Shown: piece after piece, positions 1-8,850 of the stretch
How positions within the stretch are numbered: position 1 is the stretch's first letter
Layout of the letters: the number at the start of each line of letters is the position of its first letter
Assembly: GCA_027459665.1 (NCBI GenBank)
Contig: DAIDHN010000006.1
Coordinates: 1 to 51,863, forward strand
Source of the DNA: Chthonomonadaceae bacterium
Lineage (GTDB): Bacteria > Armatimonadota > Chthonomonadetes > Chthonomonadales > Chthonomonadaceae
Length of the DNA: 51,863 bases
Direction: 5' to 3'
Notes under the pieces: model-generated
Told to the model about the DNA's origin: nothing
The model's database searches: none
What the model saw: the letters and a program-made list of their open reading frames with translations, nothing else
Position numbers and translations under genes: made by a program

Positions 1-350
1 CTGCTTATAAGCATATCAGCATTTTTTTCTTGCGTCAACAATTTTTTGCAAAAAAAATGCAGATTGTTTGCTTCTGCACATTCATCCATTTCAACACAAT
101 TCATCTACCCAAACACACATCAGCAAAAACCTGGGCAGCATTAAACATTCGCGGTTCATTCCCCCTGCATCCGCCCGTCTGTCTGCTGGGGCAGATATGT
201 CATCGATTTGTTTTGACAATTCCCCAATTAGGGTGATACTGCCATAAGCAAAGTACAAACATGCGCGCTGCATTACAGGCCGCTGAACCTGGCAGGCATG
301 GTCTGCTGTTTTGAGAAAGGATGCCATGAGGCGGCAGAATAGAGGAGTAT
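1..350. other. Gene-free stretch at window start
   Basis: No reading frame here resembles a known protein; the short open frames on both strands are low-complexity shadows. The only suggestive signal is a TTGACA at 213-218 followed 16 bases later by GATACT (235-240) on the plus strand, a possible promoter with no gene downstream that I can recognise. A small RNA reading towards the hairpin at 357-390 is conceivable, but the plus-strand side of that hairpin has no T-run. Confidence 0.5.
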
Positions 351-356
351 AAAGAA

Positions 357-390
357 AATCGGTGAGGCAGAATTTTCTGCCTCACCGATT
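357..390 (-). terminator. Rho-independent terminator of fba
   Basis: A 16-bp perfect inverted repeat (arms 357-372 and 375-390, core GGTGAGGCAG / CTGCCTCACC) lies 17 bases past the aldolase stop. Read on the minus strand it is followed at once by TTTTCTTTA, the usual U-rich tail. The other side has no T-run, so it acts mainly on minus-strand transcription. Confidence 0.88.
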
Positions 391-406
391 GCAAATAAAC
401 TGGCAG

Positions 407-1360
407 TTACTTTACAAGCACATGCTCTTTGGCTGCAGCCAATTGCCCTGCAGACCCAAGAAACTCATTTCGGCTGGCAATAAATTTGGCGTATTCTGCC
501 ATGAAAATCTTGCCAGGGGGGCGCAGGTCAAACTCTGCAGGATTGTCGCGGAAATATTCGCGGTGCACGCGGGTCCATACCAGGCGGCCGTCGGTGTCGA
601 TGTTTACCTTGCAAACACCCAGTTTGGCAGCCGGCAGATACTGGTTGGCATCCACGCCTTTTGCGCCTTTCATTGCTCCGCCAGCGCCATTGATTCGCGC
701 GACCTCTTCCTGGGGCACAGAGGAAGAGCCGTGCATTACCAGCGGAAAACCGGGCAGTTTGGCCTGAATGGCGCTTACCCTGTCGAAGTGTATCCCCTGT
801 GAACCAGAAAACTTGTAGGCTCCGTGACTGGTGCCGATAGCACAGGCCAGCGAATCACACCCGGTCTCCTTCACAAAGGCGTAGGCTTCATCCGGGTCGG
901 TAAGGTTTGCATTTTTCTCGTCTACCTGAATATCTTCCTCTACGCCACCCAGCATGCCCAGTTCTGCCTCTACAGATATGCCTCTGGCATGCGCAGCAGC
1001 CACCACACGGCGTGTAATTTCCACGTTTTCCTGAAATGGGTGATGAGAGGCATCAATCATTACAGAAGAGTAAAAGCCGCTTTCAATGCAGTCGTAGCAG
1101 TTCTGTTCATCGCCATGATCCAGATGCACTGCAAACAGCGCTTCGGGAAATATCTCATCTGCAGTTCGAATAATGGCTTCCAGCATGCGCTTATCGGTAT
1201 AGGAACGTGCGCCCTTGCTGATTTGAATGATGAAAGGAGCCTGGGAATCGATGCAGCCTCGAAACAGCCCCATAGCCTGTTCCAGATTGTTGATATTATA
1301 AGCACCCAGGGCATATTTTCCGTATGCGTGTTCAAACAGCACGCGAGTTGGAACAATCAT
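407..1360 (-). CDS. fba: Class II fructose-bisphosphate aldolase
   Basis: 317 residues. It reversibly cleaves fructose 1,6-bisphosphate to DHAP and glyceraldehyde 3-phosphate in glycolysis/gluconeogenesis, in the cytoplasm, using a divalent metal. Recognisable class II motifs are AYNINNLEQ near the start, the metal-site block HLDHGDEQ, SVMIDASHHPFQENVE, a second metal histidine in AIGTSHGAYKF, the VMHGSSSVP loop, and KVNIDTDGRL near the C-terminus, which binds the substrate phosphate in the family. The ATG at 1360 is chosen over an in-frame start 54 bases upstream because AGGAG sits eight bases before it and family alignment begins there. It is monocistronic, closed by the hairpin at 357-390, and divergent from the secreted glycosidase. 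Assignment to the family is firm; the exact sugar specificity (fructose versus tagatose bisphosphate) is not provable from sequence. Confidence 0.95.
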   Translation of the reverse strand: MIVPTRVLFEHAYGKYALGAYNINNLEQAMGLFRGCIDSQAPFIIQISKGARSYTDKRMLEAIIRTADEIFPEALFAVHLDHGDEQNCYDCIESGFYSSVMIDASHHPFQENVEITRRVVAAAHARGISVEAELGMLGGVEEDIQVDEKNANLTDPDEAYAFVKETGCDSLACAIGTSHGAYKFSGSQGIHFDRVSAIQAKLPGFPLVMHGSSSVPQEEVARINGAGGAMKGAKGVDANQYLPAAKLGVCKVNIDTDGRLVWTRVHREYFRDNPAEFDLRPPGKIFMAEYAKFIASRNEFLGSAGQLAAAKEHVLVK

Positions 1361-1399
1361 GAAGGTTCTCCTGATCTTTGTCGGGGCAGTTGCCCGGAA

Positions 1400-1430
1400 A
1401 TAATACCGAATCAATTTGCAATTTTATCAA
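1400..1430 (-). promoter_or_regulatory. Candidate fba promoter
   Basis: On the minus strand TTGATA (1425-1430) is followed after 19 bases by TATTAT (1400-1405), 40 bases before the fba start codon. Both hexamers are good matches, but the spacer is two bases longer than ideal. Confidence 0.35.
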
Positions 1431-1534
1431 GGCCCATAGTCTGCTTCTGGCAGTGGCAAAGCCTGTAGCTATTTTGTGTGAATTAGTATAGCCTATTCTA
1501 ACATGCTATCGCAATATCTGCTGGCAAAAACACG

Positions 1535-1553
1535 ATTGCAATTTGAGTGCAAT
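1535..1553. repeat. Inverted repeat between divergent genes
   Basis: ATTGCA (1535-1540) and TGCAAT (1548-1553) form a perfect inverted repeat with a 7-base centre, in the 288-base gap between divergent fba and the secreted glycosidase. The size and symmetry suit a regulator site. A related TTTGCAATTTT string lies at 1415-1425. No cognate regulator can be named. Confidence 0.35.
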
Positions 1554-1648
1554 TCTATTCTAACCAGGAAGGAATGTACAGTAAAAAAGAAGTAACTATG
1601 CATGAAACTAAACTTCAGGCTGAAACTTACAGCACAGGCAGGTTTACC

Positions 1649-3820
1649 ATGTTCAACCAGTTCTTCACCCCATCTACCCTTTTGCTGCTTCTTGGCACAG
1701 CCGTTCCATGCTTTGCACAGCAGCTGCCCAACCCCGACTGGCTCATCACCCCGGTTCATACGCCCGTAACCTGCGAGGAACATAATACAGACCATACTCT
1801 CGTCTTCAGCAACGGACTGGTGCGACTCACTTTCACAACCCTTCCAGATGCCGCACTGATTGGTTACGACAATCTTATCAACGGAAAGTCTATTTTAAGG
1901 GCAGTCACTCCCCTTGCCACAGTAGAGTTGAACCAGCATGTCTGGAACATAGGAGGGCTGCTAGGGCAGCTGGATAGGGCTTTTCTTCGACCATCATGGG
2001 CCGCTGAAATGCAGCAAGACCCTGGCGCATGCCATTTTACAGGCTACACAATCTCCGACCCCATAGAAAGACTGACATGGAAACACACCCGTCCCGCCGA
2101 TGATCTGCCCTGGCCAGCCCCCGGCAAAGTACTCACACTTCATTTTCTACCCCCCCAAAATACACCGCAAACCTGGGCTGTCGATGTACATTACCGGCTT
2201 TATACAGGCCTGCCGCTGGTATGCAAATGGATATCCATATACAACAAAAGCAACCAACCTGTTCTGGTAAATACCTTCACCTCTGAACTGCTTGCCGCCG
2301 TAGAAGGAGAATCAGATGTGAACGATGCAGAACAGTGGCGCACCCCCAACATTACGGTGACTACCGACTATTCGTTTGGAGGCTCTTCGCTGGAAACAGC
2401 CAATCGATGCGCTCGCTGGCTCCCCGATCCTGAATACGCCACTCAGGTGAACTACAATCTGAAAACACCCTGCCTGCTCACCGTAAAGCCGCCGCTTGGA
2501 CCAGACACAAACATACCGCCGCAAGGAACAATGAATTCGTTTCGCACCTGGGAACTTGTACATGACTCTTCAGACCGTGAACGCAAAGGGCTGGAAATAA
2601 GGCGCATGTACCGCACCATTGCCCCCTGGGTCACCGAAAACCCGCTCATGCTGCATCTTACCAGCACCGACCCTCAAACAGTACACACCGCGATACAGCA
2701 AAGCGCGGCAGTTGGCTTTGAAATGGTGATTTTCTCGTTTGGAAGCAAACTCAACATGGAGGACTGCTCTGCGGAGAATATTGAAAAATTCAAACAGTAC
2801 GCGCAGTTCGCCCACAGCCTGGGCCTGCAAATAGGCGGCTATTCACTGCTTGCCAGCAGACACATAGATGACCAAAACGATGTGATCAACCCAAAAACCG
2901 GCAAACCCGGAGGAGCCATCTTCGGTTATTCGCCCTGTTTGTGCAGTAAATGGGGAGAAGAGTATTTTCACCACGTCAAAACGTTTTTGTCTGAAACAGG
3001 GTTCGACCTGCTGGAAAACGACGGCAGCTACCCAGGGGATGTTTGCGCCTCTACAACCCACCCGGGGCACCATGGCCTGCTCGATTCGCAGTGGAAACAG
3101 TTTGCTGTAATAGCGCATTTTTACCAGTGGTGCAGAGCAAGGGGAATTTATCTCAATGTGCCAGACTGGTATTTTCTCACTGGTTCAAACAAATCAAGCA
3201 TGGGCTACAGAGAAACCAACTGGTCGCTGCCCAGAGAGCTGCAGCACCTGCATGCACGCCAAAACATGTATGACGGCACATGGGAAAAAACCCCCTCTAT
3301 GGGCTGGATGTTTGTACCGCTGGTGCAGTACCACGGCGGAGGGGCGGCAGCTACCATAGAACCGCTGCAGGAACATATACAAGACTACAAAGAACACCTC
3401 ATGGACAATTTCTGCTATGGGGTACAGGCATGCTACAGAGGCCCGCGGCTTTATGATGCACCAGCAACCAAAGCCATGGTGCAGCAGTGCGTAAGGTTTT
3501 TCAAAAAACACAGGGCTATCTTGCAGTCAGACATCATTCATCTGCGACGGCCAGACGGCAGAGACTGGGACGGTATTCTGCATGTCAACCCGGCCCTGAG
3601 CGAATGCGGCATGGCTGTCTTTTTCAATCCGCTCGATCACGAAATACAGCGCACTATCAGAGTACCGCTTTACTATACCGGCCTCACACGCTCTGCACTT
3701 GTATCTTGTGAAGGAAAGAGAAGCAGACGTTATACACTAGACAGACAGTACTGTATAACGCTGAATGTAAGCATTCCTGCGCACTCCCAAACCTGGTTTT
3801 CCATACGAAAAGGAATCTAA
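1649..3820 (+). CDS. Secreted TIM-barrel glycosidase, alpha-galactosidase-like
   Basis: 723 residues. The N-terminus MFNQFFTPSTLLLLLGTAVP...CFAQQ is a classic signal peptide, which is why the ATG at 1649 is preferred to in-frame starts at 1547, 1574 and 1598. Residues about 50-330 look like a beta-sandwich (LVFSNGLVRLTF opening), followed by a (beta/alpha)8-like part (GFEMVIFSFGSKLNMED, LGLQIGGYSLLASRH, TGFDLLENDGSYPGD, IYLNVPDWYFLTGSN) and a C-terminal beta domain. This order resembles clan GH-D enzymes (GH27/GH31/GH36), where an Asp at the end of a barrel strand is the nucleophile; the Asp of ENDGSYPGD is a candidate. No family signature is exact, so substrate is unknown. It stands alone between fba (divergent) and the kinase gene (convergent, 2 bases between stops). 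Confidence 0.7.
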   Translation: MFNQFFTPSTLLLLLGTAVPCFAQQLPNPDWLITPVHTPVTCEEHNTDHTLVFSNGLVRLTFTTLPDAALIGYDNLINGKSILRAVTPLATVELNQHVWNIGGLLGQLDRAFLRPSWAAEMQQDPGACHFTGYTISDPIERLTWKHTRPADDLPWPAPGKVLTLHFLPPQNTPQTWAVDVHYRLYTGLPLVCKWISIYNKSNQPVLVNTFTSELLAAVEGESDVNDAEQWRTPNITVTTDYSFGGSSLETANRCARWLPDPEYATQVNYNLKTPCLLTVKPPLGPDTNIPPQGTMNSFRTWELVHDSSDRERKGLEIRRMYRTIAPWVTENPLMLHLTSTDPQTVHTAIQQSAAVGFEMVIFSFGSKLNMEDCSAENIEKFKQYAQFAHSLGLQIGGYSLLASRHIDDQNDVINPKTGKPGGAIFGYSPCLCSKWGEEYFHHVKTFLSETGFDLLENDGSYPGDVCASTTHPGHHGLLDSQWKQFAVIAHFYQWCRARGIYLNVPDWYFLTGSNKSSMGYRETNWSLPRELQHLHARQNMYDGTWEKTPSMGWMFVPLVQYHGGGAAATIEPLQEHIQDYKEHLMDNFCYGVQACYRGPRLYDAPATKAMVQQCVRFFKKHRAILQSDIIHLRRPDGRDWDGILHVNPALSECGMAVFFNPLDHEIQRTIRVPLYYTGLTRSALVSCEGKRSRRYTLDRQYCITLNVSIPAHSQTWFSIRKGI

Positions 3821-3822
3821 AA

Positions 3823-5766
3823 CTAGAGTTTTGCTCGGTGAGAAAGCAGTTTTTTACCAGTTTTTATATTCTGATGCCGTGTCACAGGCGCTTCAGCCTG
3901 TACACGGCGCAGGTACCAGGTATCTGCCCTGCCATTTATCTGGTAGGTAGTGCCGGTAATCAAATCGCCTTTTTCCAGTGCGGCGCCAACCACATATTCA
4001 GGCTGCCAGGGGCTGTTTTTGCCATACGGCCGCACGTGCATCATTACCTCGCTTCCCTGCGTGCGTACTGTAACGCCTGCACCGGCAAGGCTGCCGCGCA
4101 GAAACCCGCCTGCCCCGCCTGCAAGATACACATTGGCATTCTGCCCCTGCAGCACGCCCTCCCATCTCCCTTTCAGTTGTATCAGCATAATGTCATGCGG
4201 CCCCAGGCTGCCTGGCCCCGCATAAACTGAAGCTGCCGACAATGGAAAAAAGGCTAGCAGCAGACTGAGTGCAAACAGCGCCCCAGTTCCCCATGAACGA
4301 GCGGTTTGCAAATACTTTTTCAGCCGGTCGGTAAGCAGGTTCAACGAGTACGGCGCAAACAGCCCGCCCAGCAGCAGGCCTTCCGTGGCGCGCCATAGCC
4401 AAACATAGGCAGGGGCAAGGTGAGAAAATAGTATGGCAGGCGCATCGAGCACGGTTAACAAAGAGAGCCAAAACATAGCTGGCAGATATGCTGCGTACCC
4501 TATGCCCCGCTGCAGCAGCGACTGCATCAGCAAAATACTGTCTGGAGAAGCATTCAACTGCCTGGAGGCAGGAAAGATAAGATAAAAAGCGCTGCACCCT
4601 CCCAGCACAATAAGCAGCACCAGTCCTATCATGTACAAACTCAATGCCGCCATGCCCTGCACCGCACTGCCATTCAGTTTTCTCAACCCAAGCCAGCACA
4701 CAGCTGCAATTGAAATGATTCCGAAAATCATGTACCAGAGCATTGCATTCGGGGCGAAACTGCTGAGGGGAGCAAGGTGAACCTGCTCTAGCCAGCGGGT
4801 ATTCTGATTCAAAACGTCTGCCGGCCGCAGCAGGGTCTCACTGCCAGGCATGAGCAGACCAAGAGCCTCACGCAGCGCCACCAGCAGCCCGCCTGTCAAT
4901 ACTGCACTTGCCACCCCGCGCACAATATTATCTTGCGAAGGTTTTTCCCTCGGAGGATTGTCTAGCATTGCAGTAATCTGCAGTGGAGTAAGCCGATGTT
5001 CAGGGTTTTTAAGCAGGCAGTTTTGGGCAATTAACCGAAAAGGTTCGGGGATAAACTCCAGACCAACAGGAGGTCGCTGCATAATGGCGCTGATTTGCTC
5101 TTGCATATTCTTGCCCGGAAAAGGCAGCTGCCCGGTCATTGCTTCTGCCAACACCACTCCAAGAGACCATATGTCGCCAGAGGTATTTACATTCCCTTTG
5201 AATATCTCTGGCGGAGTGTACCCCGGCGTGCCCAGAACCGCTGTAGCAGTGGAGCGGTTTGCACCACCCTCCACCATGCGCGCCATACCAAAATCTGCCA
5301 GCTTCCATACTCCCCCGCACCAGAGTATGTTGTCTGGCTTCAAATCGCGATGTGCAAGGTTCCGGGGGGCGTCATGCAGATACTCCAGAGCTGCACTCAT
5401 CTGTCGCAAAAGCACTTCGCTCTCTGCAGGAGTAAGTACCCCGCGCTTCAATCTCTGCTTCAAACTCTCTTCTGCTCGTTCCATTACAAGATAGAGCAGT
5501 GAAAGCTGTTTGCCCTGTATATTACATTGCACATGGCCAGAGGTAAAACACCGAATAAGATGAGGATGCTGCAGTGTGGTGGAAACCTGAATCTCACGCA
5601 TCTGTCGTGAACGATCGTCTTCGGTGAGAGGAAGCAGTTTTACTACCACTTCACGAATAGGAGTGCCTGCCACAAGCTCTTGCGCAACAAAAACTGCCCC
5701 ATAACCGCCCTCGCCAATTTGCTGGCGCAACAAATATTTCTCGTCCAGCAGCCTGCCTTCCAGCAT
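3823..5766 (-). CDS. Membrane-anchored Ser/Thr protein kinase
   Basis: About 647 residues. The kinase domain fills the first ~270: glycine loop IGEGGYGAVF, catalytic lysine in VVVKLL, HRDLKPDN catalytic loop, DFG in LADFGMAR, and GTPGYTPPE activation segment, so it should be active. A linker is followed by about five or six hydrophobic segments (for example NAMLWYMIFGIISIAAVCWL, LSLYMIGLVLLIVLGG, GALFALSLLLAFFPL) and a C-terminal domain of ~120 residues probably outside the membrane, a layout suggesting a sensor kinase. The ATG at 5766 is chosen because the domain starts directly after it and TTGGAAAA precedes it; an upstream start at 5808 is possible. It lies 179 bases downstream of the large membrane protein gene and may have its own promoter (TTGACA at 5852-5857, weak -10). 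Ligand and targets are unknown. Confidence 0.88.
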   Translation of the reverse strand: MLEGRLLDEKYLLRQQIGEGGYGAVFVAQELVAGTPIREVVVKLLPLTEDDRSRQMREIQVSTTLQHPHLIRCFTSGHVQCNIQGKQLSLLYLVMERAEESLKQRLKRGVLTPAESEVLLRQMSAALEYLHDAPRNLAHRDLKPDNILWCGGVWKLADFGMARMVEGGANRSTATAVLGTPGYTPPEIFKGNVNTSGDIWSLGVVLAEAMTGQLPFPGKNMQEQISAIMQRPPVGLEFIPEPFRLIAQNCLLKNPEHRLTPLQITAMLDNPPREKPSQDNIVRGVASAVLTGGLLVALREALGLLMPGSETLLRPADVLNQNTRWLEQVHLAPLSSFAPNAMLWYMIFGIISIAAVCWLGLRKLNGSAVQGMAALSLYMIGLVLLIVLGGCSAFYLIFPASRQLNASPDSILLMQSLLQRGIGYAAYLPAMFWLSLLTVLDAPAILFSHLAPAYVWLWRATEGLLLGGLFAPYSLNLLTDRLKKYLQTARSWGTGALFALSLLLAFFPLSAASVYAGPGSLGPHDIMLIQLKGRWEGVLQGQNANVYLAGGAGGFLRGSLAGAGVTVRTQGSEVMMHVRPYGKNSPWQPEYVVGAALEKGDLITGTTYQINGRADTWYLRRVQAEAPVTRHQNIKTGKKLLSHRAKL

Positions 5767-5945
5767 TTTTCCAAGAAAAGTGTTCGCTATCAAGCAGGCA
5801 CTCCTCATACACGGGTAAAAACCCGAAAGTGAAGGGTTTGTATTTAGACACTGTCAATTCTTATAGAAGCCCTGCCTGGCTCTCTGCTTGCAGAAAGCTG
5901 CGGACTGCTTTGTCCTCTGCCTTATCACACAAATAAGTCGCTCTA

Positions 5946-8075
5946 TTAATGGAGCATACCTGATTTTGTCTTCTTCTGCTCTTTCTGAACCGGTGAATTA
6001 TCCCAGTTCATGTAAGCAGTGCCCAAATTTACTGATGGCGCACTGTACTTCACCACAAAAGGAGACGGCGCATTGCGCACCTGCAGCTGCCGGTCGAAGG
6101 GCACATGCAGAGTGTAGTCAGGCGGCAGTATCAACAGCACTCTATACTGCCCTTCTGTGAGATGATCAATATGAAAACTGCCGCTAGAGTCTGTGGTATC
6201 AGATGCAGATACCCAGTGAAAAGCAAAAGGTGACGGCTGAAACGGCCCAAACAGCCGCGAATAGGGTCTGGGAGAATAAATTTGGTAAATATTGTTCTGA
6301 AGTGCAAGAGCTACCCAGGCAGGGATGCCATTCATGCGCCAGGGAATCACCCCTACTTTCACACCAGCAAGCGGTTTGCCATTCCACATCAGCCTGCCAG
6401 AAACGCTTCCCGTATTGAACATGGGCTTTTCGGCCTCTGCATGCTGCATAAATGATGAAGGCATTTCTGCACGCCGGTACCAGAAAAGCTCCTTGCTCTT
6501 GTCGCCAAAACGTCTGTACAAATCGCCAATCAGGCGCATGCTAAACCGATCGGGATGTGCAAATCTGTGCGGGTCTGCCCATTTGTCCAGCAGTTTCTGG
6601 TTTTCTTTGTTGGCGGCGCAGGTATAAAACATGGTTTGCACCACTTCGTCACACTGGGTGGCAAATGGACCGTACGAAAGGTCTTCCAGTGTTAGGTTCA
6701 GCGTTCGTGATACCTCCATACGCATGGCATAGCAGTCAAACAAATGCTTAAAAGCTATCCACCCTAATGCTGATAAATAGCGTTTTTTCTCAAGAAACTT
6801 TTTTGTATTCGCCATCGAAGCTCTGTCTGCACTCAACCCGTCCAGCGTATAGCCATGCTGTATCACCACTACCGGCGGACCGTACTGCCGAAACACCAGT
6901 ACATCACGCTTTGGATACGCCGCCCTGGAGCCAAAGGTGAGGTGTATTTTTTTTGCCAGCGCACGGGCGGCCAGTCTGCCGTCTGGTATGCCGGTAGAGG
7001 GATGATCACGCGAGTAAGGGAATGCGATTGCAGCAAGAACATTTGGCGAGAGATCATAACGCTTCACCAGATGCGTGGGGCTGAACCACTGAAATGCCAC
7101 CATGCCTGCCCCCATGCCTGCAAGCGGCAGCGCCGCCAGCCAGCGGGAAGGAAGATTATTGCGTGAAAGCAGCGCTGCCAGGCAGCCGGCGGTAAACCAT
7201 ACTGCAGCTGCCCCCGCGAGATAATGGTGTTCTACGTCGCCAAAAAGAATTCTGTTGAACGGGCCAAGTGCATGCAGCTTGGTAAGAAGCGGTTCCAAAG
7301 ATGCAGGCATGGAAATATAGGCAGCAAGATAGGTCAGCACTCCCCATAAAAACCCGCGCAGTACAAGCGCAAGCGATTTGCCCGCCGACCATCTTTCCCG
7401 GCCATGCATCCATACATCTGCTGCGCCGTGTTCACCCCAAAACAGCCAGAGTAAAACACCAAGCGCTGTAAGGCGTATCAGCCAGGCATACCCCATGCGG
7501 GCAGATGCTATCGTACCGGCAGGAGAAGGAGGAATATGCACCGGTACAACTTTCCATATCAGCCAGGCCACCAGCATCGTTGTAGTGAGCAGCAGTATGC
7601 TCTGCAGCGGATAATGGGTTTCTATCGCACCCTCAAGTATGCCTCTCAACCCTGCATGCTTGAAGTGAATGGGGCGGAATGCTCGATTGAATACCTGAGC
7701 TGTCAGAAGCAGCAGAAGTAAAAACATTGCGGCATAAAGCAGCAGCAAACTCGCCCCCTGCACGCTGGAAATATCTACCATTCGGTATATCTGATCAATA
7801 TTCCAGTTCAACAGCCGGGGCGTTGGAATGCGATCGGTTGTCTGCTGAAACGAAATGCCCTGTTCAGGAAGAAGAATGTGCGGAAGAGTGGCCTTGGCTA
7901 TGGTGCGGAACCCTGACAGCAGCCCAGCCAGTGCAAACAAAACGCCTGTGCCAAGTGTACTCACCCAGCAGGGTGCTGCACGCTTGTCGCTGCTGCTGTT
8001 TACAGTATCTGCAGCGCCAGAAACCGCCACAGAGGTTGTATCTGCCGTGTCAGAGTATTCCATGTTGTTGTGCAT
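5946..8075 (-). CDS. Large polytopic membrane protein with C-terminal beta-sandwich
   Basis: 709 residues, no family recognised for most of it. After a Ser/Thr/Asp-rich N-terminus there are about seven hydrophobic segments up to residue ~330 (for example TLGTGVLFALAGLLSGF, SLLLLYAAMFLLLLLLTAQV, ILLLTTTMLVAWLIWKVVPV, YLAGAAAVWFTAGCLAALL). A soluble part of ~200 residues follows, then from about residue 545 a carboxypeptidase-regulatory-like fold (SGRLMWNGKPLAGVKVGV ... DSSGSFHIDHLTEGQYRVLL), a small extracytoplasmic beta-sandwich seen in many secreted proteins. The start overlaps the end of the RDD gene by 26 bases, indicating translational coupling; ATG at 8063 is an alternative start. Context with RDD and a kinase suggests an envelope role, but I assign no function. 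Confidence 0.8.
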   Translation of the reverse strand: MHNNMEYSDTADTTSVAVSGAADTVNSSSDKRAAPCWVSTLGTGVLFALAGLLSGFRTIAKATLPHILLPEQGISFQQTTDRIPTPRLLNWNIDQIYRMVDISSVQGASLLLLYAAMFLLLLLLTAQVFNRAFRPIHFKHAGLRGILEGAIETHYPLQSILLLTTTMLVAWLIWKVVPVHIPPSPAGTIASARMGYAWLIRLTALGVLLWLFWGEHGAADVWMHGRERWSAGKSLALVLRGFLWGVLTYLAAYISMPASLEPLLTKLHALGPFNRILFGDVEHHYLAGAAAVWFTAGCLAALLSRNNLPSRWLAALPLAGMGAGMVAFQWFSPTHLVKRYDLSPNVLAAIAFPYSRDHPSTGIPDGRLAARALAKKIHLTFGSRAAYPKRDVLVFRQYGPPVVVIQHGYTLDGLSADRASMANTKKFLEKKRYLSALGWIAFKHLFDCYAMRMEVSRTLNLTLEDLSYGPFATQCDEVVQTMFYTCAANKENQKLLDKWADPHRFAHPDRFSMRLIGDLYRRFGDKSKELFWYRRAEMPSSFMQHAEAEKPMFNTGSVSGRLMWNGKPLAGVKVGVIPWRMNGIPAWVALALQNNIYQIYSPRPYSRLFGPFQPSPFAFHWVSASDTTDSSGSFHIDHLTEGQYRVLLILPPDYTLHVPFDRQLQVRNAPSPFVVKYSAPSVNLGTAYMNWDNSPVQKEQKKTKSGMLH

Positions 8076-8850
8076 ACTGCATTTCTATGGCTCCCAGAAT
8101 ATCTGCAAACTGCATCTGATAATATAACACTATATCTATTTCCATTCTTTCAAGCAGAGGGCGCGCCAGGGCTTCGCCAAGCGCTGCCTGCACTTTGAGT
8201 TCCATGTCAGGTCTGCGTTCTACAAACCGCTGTATCAAACGATATTCATCCTGGGTTATTCTATCCAGATTACGTATAAATTGCAGATATTGCTCTTGCT
8301 GTGGCTGCAAAGTACGTTTTCCAGGTAATGAAAAGGGGGTGTTTGGTTCTTCTGATACAACGAGCGTGCCTGCAGCATAATCGCCCAAACGCTGAAAACG
8401 GGGACTGACCGCCATAGAAAAAAAGGCCGGTACGCAAAATAAAACTATCGGTGGCGACACAGGAATGATCCCCACATCAATGATTCGCATAAAATTGCGC
8501 ACTACGCTGGCCGTGAAGTGAATAGGACGCCCATCTTCCATAATCACTCGCAGTCTCGTCATTTTTTTGCCCGGAGTGCAGCCTGCCCAAAGCATTTCAA
8601 AAATAGTTGCATAGAAAAAAGTGACTATAAATATCAATACCAAACCGACCGCACCCAGCAGACTGCCCAAACCTATCACTGTGTGCGCGTTGTACTTCAG
8701 GCCAAGTTGAATAAGATACCCAGCTGCAATTATCAAGGCGATCTGTATGAGAGAATCTATCAAAAATGCTACCAGTCTGGGGGCGAACCCTGCAGACTGA
8801 TAGCTTACAACCACATTTTCCGGGGTTAATATTCGAACTGTTCCACTCAA
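8050..8850 (-). CDS. RDD family membrane protein
   Basis: 266 residues. The RDD domain covers residues ~17-165: GFAPRLVAFLIDSLIQIALI opening with the family's Arg and Asp in the first membrane segment, a second segment GLGSLLGAVGLVLIFIVTFF, then GCTPGKKMTRLRVI and a third hydrophobic stretch. Some RDD proteins act as ion transporters, but most are uncharacterised. The C-terminal ~90 residues are charged and alpha-helical, likely cytoplasmic. Translation begins at a TTG that overlaps the zwf stop as TTGA, and its 3' end overlaps the next gene, so the three genes are almost certainly co-transcribed and coupled. Confidence 0.87.
   Translation of the reverse strand: MSGTVRILTPENVVVSYQSAGFAPRLVAFLIDSLIQIALIIAAGYLIQLGLKYNAHTVIGLGSLLGAVGLVLIFIVTFFYATIFEMLWAGCTPGKKMTRLRVIMEDGRPIHFTASVVRNFMRIIDVGIIPVSPPIVLFCVPAFFSMAVSPRFQRLGDYAAGTLVVSEEPNTPFSLPGKRTLQPQQEQYLQFIRNLDRITQDEYRLIQRFVERRPDMELKVQAALGEALARPLLERMEIDIVLYYQMQFADILGAIEMQYAQQHGIL

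Noticed and set aside
3821-3845. AAAAC-TAGA-GTTTT hairpin between the convergent glycosidase and kinase genes
   Set aside because: Only five A-T-dominated pairs; too weak to call a terminator.
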